A stretch of DNA of 32,616 nucleotides. Origin: Alphaproteobacteria bacterium UBA2964 (lineage in GTDB: Bacteria; Pseudomonadota; Alphaproteobacteria; MPNO01; UBA2964). Below, piece by piece: positions 24,130 through 32,505 of the stretch. Below the pieces are notes generated by a model. It had not been told where the DNA came from. It was given only the letters and a program-made list of their open reading frames with translations, and searched no databases. Position 1 is the stretch's first letter, and each line of letters starts with the position of its first letter. The stretch lies in NCBI GenBank assembly GCA_905182615.1, contig CAJJCG010000117.1:1-32616 (forward strand), in the 5' to 3' direction. A program made the position numbers and the translations under genes.

Positions 24130-25623
24130 TCAGCTGTCCTGAGCCTCTTCAGTCTGTTTCCCGACATCGAGCGGCCAGGGGTGATCTTCATGCCAAGGCA
24201 CCGAACGAATTTTTTCATTTTCGAGAACATCGTCCAGCGACCGAATCCGGTCCACATAACCGCCAAGCTTTTCATACTCATCAGCGCGGATCGTAAACTC
24301 AATCGGTGCGACCAGTGCCGGGGTCGGCACATAACCAAATGAATTATCAGGCATCTCGTTGACATCCACCAGCAAGGTAATGCCGCCGCCCGGCCATACG
24401 AAAACCGGCGCCCCACCACACGTAACCTGCGTATGTGATTTCTTCACGGAACGCGTCAGTAAAACTGGATTAACTGTCACACCGGCCCGCAGACTGCCAC
24501 CTGCCCCGGCCATAAACATAACGGAGCACAAAGCTGGCTCACAGTTTTCACCAATTCTGTCGACGACGATTTGGATAGGTTCAGGCATATCTTTCTGAAT
24601 TGGCTTCAAATCTTCATCAAGCTCAAAATAGGCTGAATCCTGCCCAGTCGTAGAAACCATCAACAGACGCTGGCCTGCCCAGGCGACATCGGGATCAATC
24701 TTTTCGATAATATCGAGCGGATCGATAATATCGGTACCACCCCAGCCTGCACCGTGATCCGCGACTTGGAAATAGCGACCCGGTGTTGACCGGCGGCCGC
24801 GTACCTTGATGCCCGCTGGCGGCATATCAATAAACTTACCTGCCTGATGTTCGCTCAGGACTGCGGTGATGTGATCATCAACAACAACGACCTCATCAAC
24901 ATGGCTATGCCATTGCGGTGCAAAAATGCCGACAGTGGCAGAACCACAACCAACCCGCATGCGCTCTTCCTGATTGCCATTGATGATTGGTGCTTTACCC
25001 GCCTGAACAACGATTTCGGCTCCGCCATCGATAGTCATCTCAACGGCCTCCTTGTTACACAGCCGCATCATTGTGTTACAGGTGGTATTGCCCTCTTTCT
25101 TACTGCCACCAGTCAAATGGCGAACGCCGCCAATCGCCAGCATCTGCGAGCCATATTCGGCCGTCGTAACATGACCGACCTGCTCACCATTCACCCGAAT
25201 GGCGGCTGGTTCGGGCCCGATATAGGCATCGGTATCAATCTTCACCTTAACGCCGCAATAGCTGAAGACGCCTTCACTGACGACGGTGATCATATCTACC
25301 CCATCCTGATCGCACCCAACGATGAAGGGCGCGGGCTTATAATCAGGGTATGTCGTTGTCGAGCCAATACCGGTCAAAAACGTCGGGGCCTGGCTGACCA
25401 AAGAACCATCCCAGCTCTCCGATGCCTGGGCAAACGGGATCATTTCGCCTTTTTCATCCATGACCTTCTGCGCCACAACGACAGGATCCATCCGGATCAA
25501 CTTGCCATCAAAATTGCCATATCGGTCGCAAGCCCCTGTTTTTCCTTCGCGAATTCGGCAAAGGACCGGGCACGCATCGCATCTGATCAGACCGTCATCT
25601 TTACTTTTAGTTTCATCCGCCAT
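24130..25623 (-). CDS. hnr: 6-hydroxynicotinate reductase
   Basis: Hnr reduces 6-hydroxynicotinate to 1,4,5,6-tetrahydro-6-oxonicotinate with reduced ferredoxin in E. barkeri. This 497-residue protein matches the proteobacterial sequences annotated with that name. The N-terminus carries an iron-sulfur motif: Cys15, Cys18, Cys22 and Cys32 in CDACPVLC...GACDRYGN. Other conserved cysteines lie at 123 (FSYCGVK), 226 (VGCGSAT), 361 and 366 (NCEPALC) and 402 (VTCGGAP). Glycine-rich runs LTGGSKKEG (170-178) and WPGGGIT (410-416) follow. The ATG at 25623 is preceded by GGGGAGAG; a longer frame to 25677 would cross the operator and promoter. It heads a four-gene operon and diverges from korAB, a likely ferredoxin-reducing partner. 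The substrate could be another hydroxylated N-heterocycle. Confidence 0.85.
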   Translation of the reverse strand: MADETKSKDDGLIRCDACPVLCRIREGKTGACDRYGNFDGKLIRMDPVVVAQKVMDEKGEMIPFAQASESWDGSLVSQAPTFLTGIGSTTTYPDYKPAPFIVGCDQDGVDMITVVSEGVFSYCGVKVKIDTDAYIGPEPAAIRVNGEQVGHVTTAEYGSQMLAIGGVRHLTGGSKKEGNTTCNTMMRLCNKEAVEMTIDGGAEIVVQAGKAPIINGNQEERMRVGCGSATVGIFAPQWHSHVDEVVVVDDHITAVLSEHQAGKFIDMPPAGIKVRGRRSTPGRYFQVADHGAGWGGTDIIDPLDIIEKIDPDVAWAGQRLLMVSTTGQDSAYFELDEDLKPIQKDMPEPIQIVVDRIGENCEPALCSVMFMAGAGGSLRAGVTVNPVLLTRSVKKSHTQVTCGGAPVFVWPGGGITLLVDVNEMPDNSFGYVPTPALVAPIEFTIRADEYEKLGGYVDRIRSLDDVLENEKIRSVPWHEDHPWPLDVGKQTEEAQDS

Positions 25624-25662
25624 GGCGCTCTCCCCAGCTAGTCCGCTGCATCTAAATAATTG

Positions 25663-25678
25663 TTTGTGTACATACAAA
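25663..25678. promoter_or_regulatory. MarR-type operator A at the hnr promoter
   Basis: TTTGTGTACATACAAA is an imperfect palindrome with 5-base arms TTTGT and ACAAA. It overlaps the predicted -10 of hnr and recurs at 25833, 30807 and, weakly, 16298. The MarR protein encoded at 30323-30769 is the likely binder. Confidence 0.7.
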
Positions 25679-25705
25679 TATCCGCGAGAGGCTGATTTCT
25701 GTCAA
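25677..25705 (-). promoter_or_regulatory. Predicted hnr promoter
   Basis: On the minus strand TTGACA (25700-25705), 17 bases, then GATATT (25677-25682). The consensus -35 and correct spacing make this convincing; the operator sits on the -10 and start region, consistent with repression. Confidence 0.65.
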
Positions 25706-25787
25706 GGCGGATCAAATGGCGAATAAACACCTCACATTCCTTCACTATTTATTGCCTTTTACAGAATTAAAATAACGCGGGATCCTC

Positions 25788-25815
25788 TTGACAATTACGC
25801 GGCTTATCCGATACT
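25788..25815 (+). promoter_or_regulatory. Predicted korA promoter
   Basis: TTGACA (25788-25793), 16 bases, then GATACT (25810-25815). The -10 resembles those of hnr (GATATT) and marR (GATTAT). Operator B begins 17 bases further downstream, where a bound protein would act near or just after the transcription start. Confidence 0.55.
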
Positions 25816-25832
25816 GGCTACCACTACAATTG

Positions 25833-25848
25833 TTCGTGTACATACAAT
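25833..25848. promoter_or_regulatory. MarR-type operator B at the korA promoter
   Basis: TTCGTGTACATACAAT differs from operator A at only two of 16 positions. It lies between the predicted korA promoter and the korA start codon. Confidence 0.7.
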
Positions 25849-25934
25849 TATTTATTGAGCGTTTTTGTCTTACGAAAGACATATAACTGAACCGAAAATC
25901 TGGCGTTTTTTTGCCAATCAACCTAATCGGAACC

Positions 25935-27800
25935 ATGGCTACACAACTCAAAGAAACCGACGAGAACGGCCGCGAAATTCTGGACTCTGTAGTTATTCGC
26001 TTTGCGGGTGATTCGGGAGATGGAATGCAGCTGACGGGAACACAATTCACCCAGTCAACGGCCCTAATGGGCAATGATCTTTCGACTTTCCCTGATTTCC
26101 CCGCTGAAATTCGCGCCCCGGTCGGAACGACCTATGGCGTCTCAGCCTTCCAGATTAACTTTGCATCACATGCGATTAAGACGCCGGGCGACGCCCCGGA
26201 TGTTCTGGTTGCAATGAACCCTGCTGCCCTCAAGGTCCATTTGAAAGATCTTGTCCCTGGCGGCACGCTGATCCTTAATCTCGGTGCGTTTACTGGGCGC
26301 AATATCGAGAAGGCGGGTTACAAAGAAAGTCCGCTGGAAAACGACACCCTTGATAGTTATCGGGTCATTGAGATCGATATCTCAAAGATGACCTTGGCCG
26401 CTGTTGATCACATCGACGTGACGCAGAAAGAAGCCTTGCGGGCCAAAAATCTGTGGACGCTCGGTCTGATGTGCTGGATGTATGATCGTGATCGTCAGCC
26501 AACCATTGATTGGCTAAATCAGCGCTTTGGTAAATTGCCACTTATCGCGGAAGCTAATATCGCGGCACTCAATGCTGGACACGCTTTTGGCGAAACCGCT
26601 GAACTGCCAAGCGAAATCAGTACTTACGTTGTTCCTAAAGCCAAAGTTGAGCCCGGTATCTACCGCGCTGTCACCGGTGTCGAAACAACTTGCTGGGGTC
26701 TTCTTACCGGTGCCCAAAAAGCAGGCCTGAATATCTTCTTTGGCTCCTACCCGATTACACCAGCCTCACCGCTACTGCATTCTCTGAGCAATCTGAAGGC
26801 CCATGGCGTTGTTACCTTCCAGGCAGAAGATGAAATCTCCGCTGTATGTTCAGCGCTTGGCGCGTCCTTTGCCGGCTCGCTCGGTATTACGTCTAGCTCC
26901 GGCCCGGGTGTTGCCCTTAAATCGGAAGCTCTTGGCCTTGCGGTCGTAACCGAATTACCGCTGATCATTGTAAACTTCCAGCGCGCCGGACCGTCGACTG
27001 GTTTGCCGACCAAAACCGAGCAATCAGATTTGTATCAAGCAGTGTTTGGCCGTAACGGTGACACACCGATGCCGGTTATCGCCGCCTCTACCGCATCAGA
27101 TTGTTATGACTGCGCGATTGAAGCGGTTCGTCTGGCGACCAAATACATGACGCCGGTTATGTATCTCAATGAAGGGTTCCTCGCCAATGCGGCGGAGCCT
27201 TGGAAACTGCCTGACACAGATGATGTTGAGCCGTTCCCTGTCAAGTTTGCTAGCGAGACCGAAGGCTTTCACCCTTATCTCCGGGATGAGAAGACATTGG
27301 CCCGCAACTGGGCCATTCCTGGCACAGAAGGCTTGGAACATCGAATTGGCGGTATCGAGAAAGACTACGATTCAGGCAACATCTCTTATGACTCGGACAA
27401 CCATCACAAGATGACGAAGGTTCGTGCTCAGAAGATCCTCGGCATCGCCGATGATATTCCCGAGCAGGAAGTCGTGTCCGGTAATAATTCGGGCAAAATG
27501 GTGGTCGTCGGTTGGGGTTCAACATTCGGCGCTATCGAACAGGCAACGCGTCGCTGTCAGGAAGACGGTCTGGATGTTTCTCACATTCACATCCGATACA
27601 TCTGGCCGCTGGCGCGTAACCTTGGCGAGCTGTTGAAGGGATTTGATAAAATCCTGGTTCCAGAAATGAATAATGGGCAGCTCGTAACGCTGCTTCGCTC
27701 AGAATATCTAGTACCGGCGGAATCACTCGCCCAGATTACTGGCCAACCTTTCAAGGTAGGCGATCTGGAACGAGAAATTCGCAGCCGAATGGAGGACTAA
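25935..27800 (+). CDS. korA: 2-oxoacid:ferredoxin oxidoreductase, alpha subunit (gamma-alpha fusion)
   Basis: With KorB it oxidatively decarboxylates a 2-oxoacid, probably 2-oxoglutarate, to the acyl-CoA and passes low-potential electrons to ferredoxin. The 621-residue protein has an N-terminal gamma domain (about 17-215, opening VIRFAGDSGDGMQLTG) fused to the alpha domain, whose signature YPITPAS is at 272-278. The ATG at 25935 has CGGA upstream; a TTG 24 bases earlier is unlikely. The stop is three bases before korB. This two-subunit type is known from aerobes with relatively oxygen-tolerant enzymes. The operator shared with hnr suggests that its duty here is to power ring reduction. Substrate preference is inferred from family. 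Confidence 0.92.
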   Translation: MATQLKETDENGREILDSVVIRFAGDSGDGMQLTGTQFTQSTALMGNDLSTFPDFPAEIRAPVGTTYGVSAFQINFASHAIKTPGDAPDVLVAMNPAALKVHLKDLVPGGTLILNLGAFTGRNIEKAGYKESPLENDTLDSYRVIEIDISKMTLAAVDHIDVTQKEALRAKNLWTLGLMCWMYDRDRQPTIDWLNQRFGKLPLIAEANIAALNAGHAFGETAELPSEISTYVVPKAKVEPGIYRAVTGVETTCWGLLTGAQKAGLNIFFGSYPITPASPLLHSLSNLKAHGVVTFQAEDEISAVCSALGASFAGSLGITSSSGPGVALKSEALGLAVVTELPLIIVNFQRAGPSTGLPTKTEQSDLYQAVFGRNGDTPMPVIAASTASDCYDCAIEAVRLATKYMTPVMYLNEGFLANAAEPWKLPDTDDVEPFPVKFASETEGFHPYLRDEKTLARNWAIPGTEGLEHRIGGIEKDYDSGNISYDSDNHHKMTKVRAQKILGIADDIPEQEVVSGNNSGKMVVVGWGSTFGAIEQATRRCQEDGLDVSHIHIRYIWPLARNLGELLKGFDKILVPEMNNGQLVTLLRSEYLVPAESLAQITGQPFKVGDLEREIRSRMED

Positions 27801-27803
27801 TCG

Positions 27804-28829
27804 ATGAACGTTCAAAGCCCCCCAGAAGCTCTTAAGCCCAACGATTACGCTTCCGATCAGGAAGTACGCTGGTGCCCCGGCTGTGGTGACTATGCAATCG
27901 TTAAGGCAGTGCAGAAGGCCCTGGCAAATATGGGGGCCGATCCCAAGAACACGGTCTTTGTGTCCGGTATCGGTTGCGCAGCCCGCTTCCCCTACTACAT
28001 GGCAACATACGGTTTCCACACGATCCATGGTCGTGCACCGGCCGTTGCCACAGGCGTAAAGCTGGCAAACCCCGGACTCGACGTCTGGGTCATCGGTGGT
28101 GACGGCGACATGCTCAGCATCGGCGGTAATCACACGCTGCATGTTCTACGACGCAACATCGATGTTCAGGTCCTCCTATTCAACAATGAGATCTATGGCC
28201 TGACCAAAGGTCAGTACTCTCCGACATCGAAAGTCGGCACGCGCTCACCCTCGACGCCAGCTGGTTCTGTCGACTCACCAGTTTCGGCCTGTGTCTTTGC
28301 ACTTGGCTGTAATGCACGGTTCGTCGCCCGTTCGGTTGATACAAATTTGAAGGTTCTTCCTGGCCTAATGCAGGAAGCCAAAGAGAATACTGGCGCTTCA
28401 TTCGTCGAAATTTTACAGAACTGCATTGTTTATAACGATGGCGTCTATTCATCGTTCACCGACAAGGCAAATATCGCAGACGGCCAGGTCGTTTGCGAAC
28501 ATGGCAAGCCATTACTGTACGGCAAAGACAAAGAAAAAGGCCTGCGCATGACGCCAGGCAAGATGGAACTGGAAGTTGTGACTATCGGTGAAAATGGTGT
28601 CACCGAAGCCGACATTCTGCTCCATGATGAAACCAACCGCCCGCTGGCTTTAATGCTCGCCAGCATGCAGCCACCAAATTTCCCGGTTGCAATGGGCGTT
28701 ATCTTCCGTGACCCCGGCCTTTCTTACGATGCTGCGGTTTATGAACAGATTGCCGAAGTAACCGAGAAATCACCGGCAATTCCGATCAATGAGCTGATGC
28801 ATAAGGGAAAGACCTGGACCGTCGTCTGA
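27804..28829 (+). CDS. korB: 2-oxoacid:ferredoxin oxidoreductase, beta subunit
   Basis: This catalytic subunit of 341 residues binds thiamine diphosphate and a [4Fe-4S] cluster. Cluster cysteines include Cys24 and Cys27 in RWCPGCGDY and Cys58 in GIGCAARF; the fourth is probably in the QNCIVYN block near residue 210. The thiamine diphosphate motif runs from GGDGDMLSIGGNH (98-110) to NNEIYGLTKGQ (127-137). No ferredoxin domain is attached, so an external ferredoxin is needed; none is encoded in the window. A strong terminator follows 17 bases after the stop, so korA-korB is a two-gene transcript. Confidence 0.94.
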   Translation: MNVQSPPEALKPNDYASDQEVRWCPGCGDYAIVKAVQKALANMGADPKNTVFVSGIGCAARFPYYMATYGFHTIHGRAPAVATGVKLANPGLDVWVIGGDGDMLSIGGNHTLHVLRRNIDVQVLLFNNEIYGLTKGQYSPTSKVGTRSPSTPAGSVDSPVSACVFALGCNARFVARSVDTNLKVLPGLMQEAKENTGASFVEILQNCIVYNDGVYSSFTDKANIADGQVVCEHGKPLLYGKDKEKGLRMTPGKMELEVVTIGENGVTEADILLHDETNRPLALMLASMQPPNFPVAMGVIFRDPGLSYDAAVYEQIAEVTEKSPAIPINELMHKGKTWTVV

Positions 28830-28846
28830 TTCTTTCGTTTCATATT

Positions 28847-28887
28847 ACAAAAAGCCCCGGCAAATCCGTATTTCCGGGGCTTTTTGT
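28847..28887 (+). terminator. Rho-independent terminator after korB
   Basis: Perfect 14-base arms (28847-28860 and 28874-28887) enclose a 13-base loop. The GC-rich core GCCCCGG is flanked by A5 and T5 runs, so it could act on both strands, but only the plus strand has a gene ending here. Confidence 0.93.
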
Positions 28888-28981
28888 TGTGGAAAACTAT
28901 AACCGCAGGGGTTTCCTCAGCACACGGTTCGGCTATCATAACCAGCAGTTTTGGGCTTAATAATAAAATTCGGATTTGAGA

Positions 28982-30307
28982 ATGAGTGAGTTCAGTGACC
29001 GCAGTGTCGCCATCGTCGGTTCCGGTCCCGGCGGTATGTATGTCGCACAGGCATTGTTGGAGAAGGCACCTGGGTGCCGCATCGATATCATCGACCGATT
29101 GCCGTCCCCTTTCGGACTGATCAGAGGTGGCGTCGCCCCCGATCACCAGAAAACCAAACGGGTCGACCAGAAATACGCCCAAAGCATCACTGAGAACGAC
29201 AATGTACGATATGTCGGCAATATTTCGCTGGGTCGCGATGTCAGCCTCGACGAGCTTACCGCTATTTATGATGCCGTGGTCCTTGCCTATGGCGCGCCTT
29301 ACGACAATAAGCTCGGTATTCCCGGCGAAGATAAAAAGGGCGTCTTTGGCTCCAACGCTTTTGTCGGCTGGTATAACTGTCATCCGGACTTTAAAGACCT
29401 TGGGCCCAATCTTAACATTGGTACTGCCGCCGTCATCGGCATCGGCAATGTTGCGATCGACGTCGCGCGCGTTCTCGCTCGGACACCAGCTGAGATGTCG
29501 ACCACAGACATTGCGGATTATGCGATGGAGGACATTGATGCGGCATCGCTCAAAGACGTTTACATGTTTGCCCGCCGTGGTCCTCTAGAAGCGGCCTGCA
29601 CCAATAACGAGCTCAAGGAAATGGGTGTGCTCGAAGCCGCAACGACCGTCGTCGATGCTGCTTTATTACCGGATGAGATGCCGGAAGATATGGACGACCG
29701 GGAAAAGAAAGTGCGGACCCGCATTGTCGATACACTGAAAGTACTTTCCACGGCCAAAGCCGACGAGAAACGCCGCACGGTGCATATCGAGTTTTACGCA
29801 TCACCGATCGAGATTCTTGGCGGTGATACTGTTGAAGGCATTCGCATGGAACGGACCAAGGTCGAAGGTGGCCGCTGCATTGGCACCGGTGAAACTTTTG
29901 ACATTCCGTGCGAAATGGTCGTCACCTGTATTGGTTCACGTGCCGAAGCCATCGAAGGAATCCCCTTTAATGCGCATAGCGGCATCGTCGAGCAAGAGGA
30001 AGGTCGCGTGGCGCCAGGCGTTTATGCCGCCGGTTGGGTGAAGCGTGGTGCCACCGGCACCATCGGCACCAATCGGCTGGACTCCTATGGCGTAACAGAC
30101 CTTCTTGTCGCCGACTTCAATGGTGAGACAAAGCCCGGTCCCGGTGCTCTCGATACGCTCACCAAAGAACGTAATCTTCAGGCAATCTCGTTCGATGATT
30201 GGTTGGTGATCAAAGAGCTGGAAGAAAAAGCAGCCCCCGAACAAGCGCCCCGCAAAAAGTTCAGTACTGTCGAAGGCATGATCGAAGGGCTGAACGCCAC
30301 GCGTTAA
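28982..30307 (+). CDS. Ferredoxin-NADP reductase, adrenodoxin reductase/FprA type
   Basis: This FAD enzyme of 441 residues moves electrons between NADPH and ferredoxin. It has the FAD site GSGPGG (13-18), the family block PSPFGLIRGGVAPDHQ (41-56), the NADP site GIGNVAIDVAR (153-163) and the C-terminal AGWVKRGATGTIGTN segment. I chose the ATG at 28982; a TTG two codons earlier is less likely. It follows the korB terminator by about 95 bases, so it has its own promoter. Beside korAB and hnr, it could top up reduced ferredoxin from NADPH or drain excess electrons from KorAB to NADP. No copy of the MarR operator was found before it. Confidence 0.92.
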   Translation: MSEFSDRSVAIVGSGPGGMYVAQALLEKAPGCRIDIIDRLPSPFGLIRGGVAPDHQKTKRVDQKYAQSITENDNVRYVGNISLGRDVSLDELTAIYDAVVLAYGAPYDNKLGIPGEDKKGVFGSNAFVGWYNCHPDFKDLGPNLNIGTAAVIGIGNVAIDVARVLARTPAEMSTTDIADYAMEDIDAASLKDVYMFARRGPLEAACTNNELKEMGVLEAATTVVDAALLPDEMPEDMDDREKKVRTRIVDTLKVLSTAKADEKRRTVHIEFYASPIEILGGDTVEGIRMERTKVEGGRCIGTGETFDIPCEMVVTCIGSRAEAIEGIPFNAHSGIVEQEEGRVAPGVYAAGWVKRGATGTIGTNRLDSYGVTDLLVADFNGETKPGPGALDTLTKERNLQAISFDDWLVIKELEEKAAPEQAPRKKFSTVEGMIEGLNATR

Positions 30308-30322
30308 GACAGTACGCCGGCC

Positions 30323-30769
30323 CTACTCGCTATGACCGTTAAGTTGCGCCAGCTTTGCCAGCAAATCCAAAAATGTTTTCTGTTCTGCCGCGCTGAGCGG
30401 CTGAAGCGTCTGCGCTGTAATACCGCTACCATTGCTGACCAGGGCTTCAACCAAGCTCGATCCTTTTTCACTCAAACTCAAAATTAGTCGCCGACGATCA
30501 TTGGGATCAGGGCGCCGCTCGATCAAGCCACGTGATGCAAGCCGTTTAATCACTCCCTGCATAGTCGCCGCATCCATAGCCGTTAACCGGCCAAGATGGT
30601 TTTGCGATACTTCTTTGAGATCTCGAAGCTTGACCAGTACTGCAAATTGCAACGGTGTCAGCTGCGCGTCGCCGATATTTTCCTGAAAAATAGCCGAATG
30701 ACGCTGATGCGCCCGGCGCAATAAATGCCCCGCCTGACGTTCCAGAATATAGCTATCTTTCGCTGTCAT
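30323..30769 (-). CDS. MarR-family transcriptional regulator
   Basis: This 148-residue winged-helix regulator has the recognition region VSQNHLGRLTAMDAATMQGVI (about 53-73) and the wing DPNDRRRLILSLSEKG (88-103 region), the typical MarR pattern DxRxxxxxLTxxG. I chose the ATG at 30769 (MTAKDSYILERQ), preceded by GGGG; the longer frame to 30874 would cross the gene's own promoter. An operator-like sequence overlaps its -10, so it is probably autoregulated. Identical motifs at hnr and korA suggest it represses those units until an inducer, perhaps a ring acid, is bound. It is convergent with the preceding reductase gene, with 15 bases between stops. Confidence 0.93.
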   Translation of the reverse strand: MTAKDSYILERQAGHLLRRAHQRHSAIFQENIGDAQLTPLQFAVLVKLRDLKEVSQNHLGRLTAMDAATMQGVIKRLASRGLIERRPDPNDRRRLILSLSEKGSSLVEALVSNGSGITAQTLQPLSAAEQKTFLDLLAKLAQLNGHSE

Positions 30770-30806
30770 ACCCCGTGGAACCCTGATGAGATTGTTGAAA
30801 TACTTG

Positions 30807-30822
30807 TTTGTGTACGAATAAT
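30807..30822. promoter_or_regulatory. MarR-type operator C at the marR promoter
   Basis: TTTGTGTAC is identical to the left part of operator A; the right half (GAATAAT) is degenerate. It overlaps the predicted -10 of marR in the same way that operator A overlaps that of hnr. Confidence 0.6.
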
Positions 30823-30846
30823 CTAGGGCTGGGTGATTTGTGTCAA
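30818..30846 (-). promoter_or_regulatory. Predicted marR promoter
   Basis: On the minus strand TTGACA (30841-30846), 17 bases, then GATTAT (30818-30823). The layout is the same as at hnr: consensus -35, 17-base spacer, G-A-T-type -10 and operator on the -10. Confidence 0.6.
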
Positions 30847-30877
30847 GAAACCGACAGAACTGCTCGGCTGGCAAACG

Positions 30878-30908
30878 AAAACCCGCTCCCCCGTATCGGG
30901 GAAGCGGG
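30878..30908 (-). terminator. Rho-independent terminator after the TctC-type gene
   Basis: Arms at 30882-30893 and 30897-30908 pair over 11 of 12 positions with a 3-base loop; a TTTTCGTTT tract follows on the minus strand. It separates the tctC-type gene from the marR promoter just downstream. Confidence 0.85.
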
Positions 30909-30931
30909 CTAATCTCAACGAGTAGATTACG

Positions 30932-32215
30932 TTATTGGCAGGTAATCGCTTTCGCCATCCCGTGATGTCCAGGATAGGTCACATTACATTTCATACCGGC
31001 TTTAAGGTTTTTGGTTTTCGCCTTCTTGCCAGCAATCTTTACCTTGGTGCGCTTACCGGAAAGCTTGGCCCGGTGGGCTTCGCCACCAGCGGTGAAATAG
31101 ACATAACGGCCCTTTTTCTTACTCAGGGTCACGTCGACCTTTTTCCAATTAATCCTACGTTTGGATTCACCGACTTTTGCAGGTTTGCGATATCCCGCGG
31201 TAAGCGTCGCGATGTCTTTCGGTGTCTTGTATAGCTCGTTGACCAGCTTTTCGATGGTCTCGCCAGTAATCGGATCGATTTCAAGACGCCGTTTCTTGGC
31301 ATCAGCCAGGAACGCCGGATCTTTCATCACCATATTGAAAGCATTCCGCAATGCGGCAACGCGTGCTTTCGGCATTGCCGGCGGGCCAACAAATGGACGA
31401 CCCATCTCCTGCGTACCAAATACAAGATTGAGCATGGAGCGATCACGGGGGTTGGTGATGTAATCCATCATTACCGGCACCTTGCCTTCAAGCTCGGCAT
31501 GGCTTTGGTTTGAGAACTGCAGGATCAAGTTCAATTTCTTGTCACGGATAAAATCCGGACGCGCCGTCTTCATGCTGCCCCAGCCATAACCGCAGAGACC
31601 ATCAAGCTCGCCACGTTCCATTGCCAGAAAGACTTCTGCCGGGTCATAACCACGAATGATCTTGAATTTAGTACCAGCCATTGAGTTCAACATGCGCGGC
31701 ATCACCGAGCCAGTTGCCGTCGAAGAACTGGTGCCGACAATGGCGGTCATCTTCTGGGCATCCTCAAAGGTTTTTACCTTGGATGTATGCCACGTGTAGC
31801 AAACACTCTTTTGCTTCGCCATACTACCGATCCAGGTCAGCTTACGACCATCAAACCGGGTGCCCTTTGGATAAACATGTGGCTCCAGGCCCATGCGTTC
31901 ATGGATCAGACCAAACATTGATCCGTCGCGCGCTCCGACATTAGCCATCCAGTTGGCAAGAACACGGCCTGAACCACCAGTACGGCTACCAACAATAATC
32001 GTCGGCTTACCGGGGATGTATTTCGGCATGTAATCTTTGAGGATCAAAGCATATGCCGTGTACGAACCGCCCGGAGATAAACCACTCCAGATGGTCAACG
32101 TCTTATTTTTATAAAAGTCAGCGACTTCATCAGCATTCACTGCCGCCGCTGCTGTCATCGCACCCAGAAGGCCTGCAACCACAGCGACCACATTTCTCGC
32201 GCGTGATATTTTCAT
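30932..32215 (-). CDS. TctC-type periplasmic binding protein with extra C-terminal domain
   Basis: This is the periplasmic substrate receptor of a tripartite tricarboxylate transporter. Residues 1-28 form a signal peptide with a likely cut near VNA-DE. The receptor domain (about 30-345) includes WSGLSPGGSYTAYA (43-56) and GGSGRVLANWMA, matching the family ligand loops. TctC proteins are about 300-330 residues; this one has 427. The extra 75-80 residues (about 348-427) are Lys-rich with two cysteines (near 406 and 426), and look like a small beta domain unknown to me. It is the only receptor seen and so the probable partner of the TctA-TctB fusion at 11260-13386. Ligand unknown; a ring or open-chain carboxylate would fit. 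Confidence 0.88.
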   Translation of the reverse strand: MKISRARNVVAVVAGLLGAMTAAAAVNADEVADFYKNKTLTIWSGLSPGGSYTAYALILKDYMPKYIPGKPTIIVGSRTGGSGRVLANWMANVGARDGSMFGLIHERMGLEPHVYPKGTRFDGRKLTWIGSMAKQKSVCYTWHTSKVKTFEDAQKMTAIVGTSSSTATGSVMPRMLNSMAGTKFKIIRGYDPAEVFLAMERGELDGLCGYGWGSMKTARPDFIRDKKLNLILQFSNQSHAELEGKVPVMMDYITNPRDRSMLNLVFGTQEMGRPFVGPPAMPKARVAALRNAFNMVMKDPAFLADAKKRRLEIDPITGETIEKLVNELYKTPKDIATLTAGYRKPAKVGESKRRINWKKVDVTLSKKKGRYVYFTAGGEAHRAKLSGKRTKVKIAGKKAKTKNLKAGMKCNVTYPGHHGMAKAITCQ

Positions 32216-32505
32216 GGAGTTCCCCTGTTACCTAATGTGACCAAAACAGATACTTATGGATGTTCTACAGGAACACCCAATTGTCCCGAATGTTCGAAAG
32301 TATAGAACCAATTCCCTCTCAAACCAAAGGGGACAAACCTAACTTAAAATTTTCTCAAAGCAAGCACTCCGCCGCAGTAGATTGACCCAACCCGGCTTGC
32401 TTTGCCGCGATTGTGCCCCGCAACGCCCTGCTAATCGCGATATACGGCGCATCGTCATTGATATCGACCATCGCTCCACCGGGCCCGAAAAAGTATCAAA
32501 CTATA
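32216..32505. other. 290-base gap before the tctC-type gene
   Basis: It should hold the minus-strand promoter of the binding-protein gene. I recognise no gene, repeat or operator copy in it. Confidence 0.4.

Larger units (their letters stand above)
25624..25934. other. 311-base divergent regulatory region between hnr and korA
   Basis: The region holds two face-to-face promoters and two copies of one operator motif about 170 bases apart, one for each promoter. I see no gene in it. The sequence between them (about 25706-25787) is AT-rich and otherwise unmarked. Confidence 0.75.
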
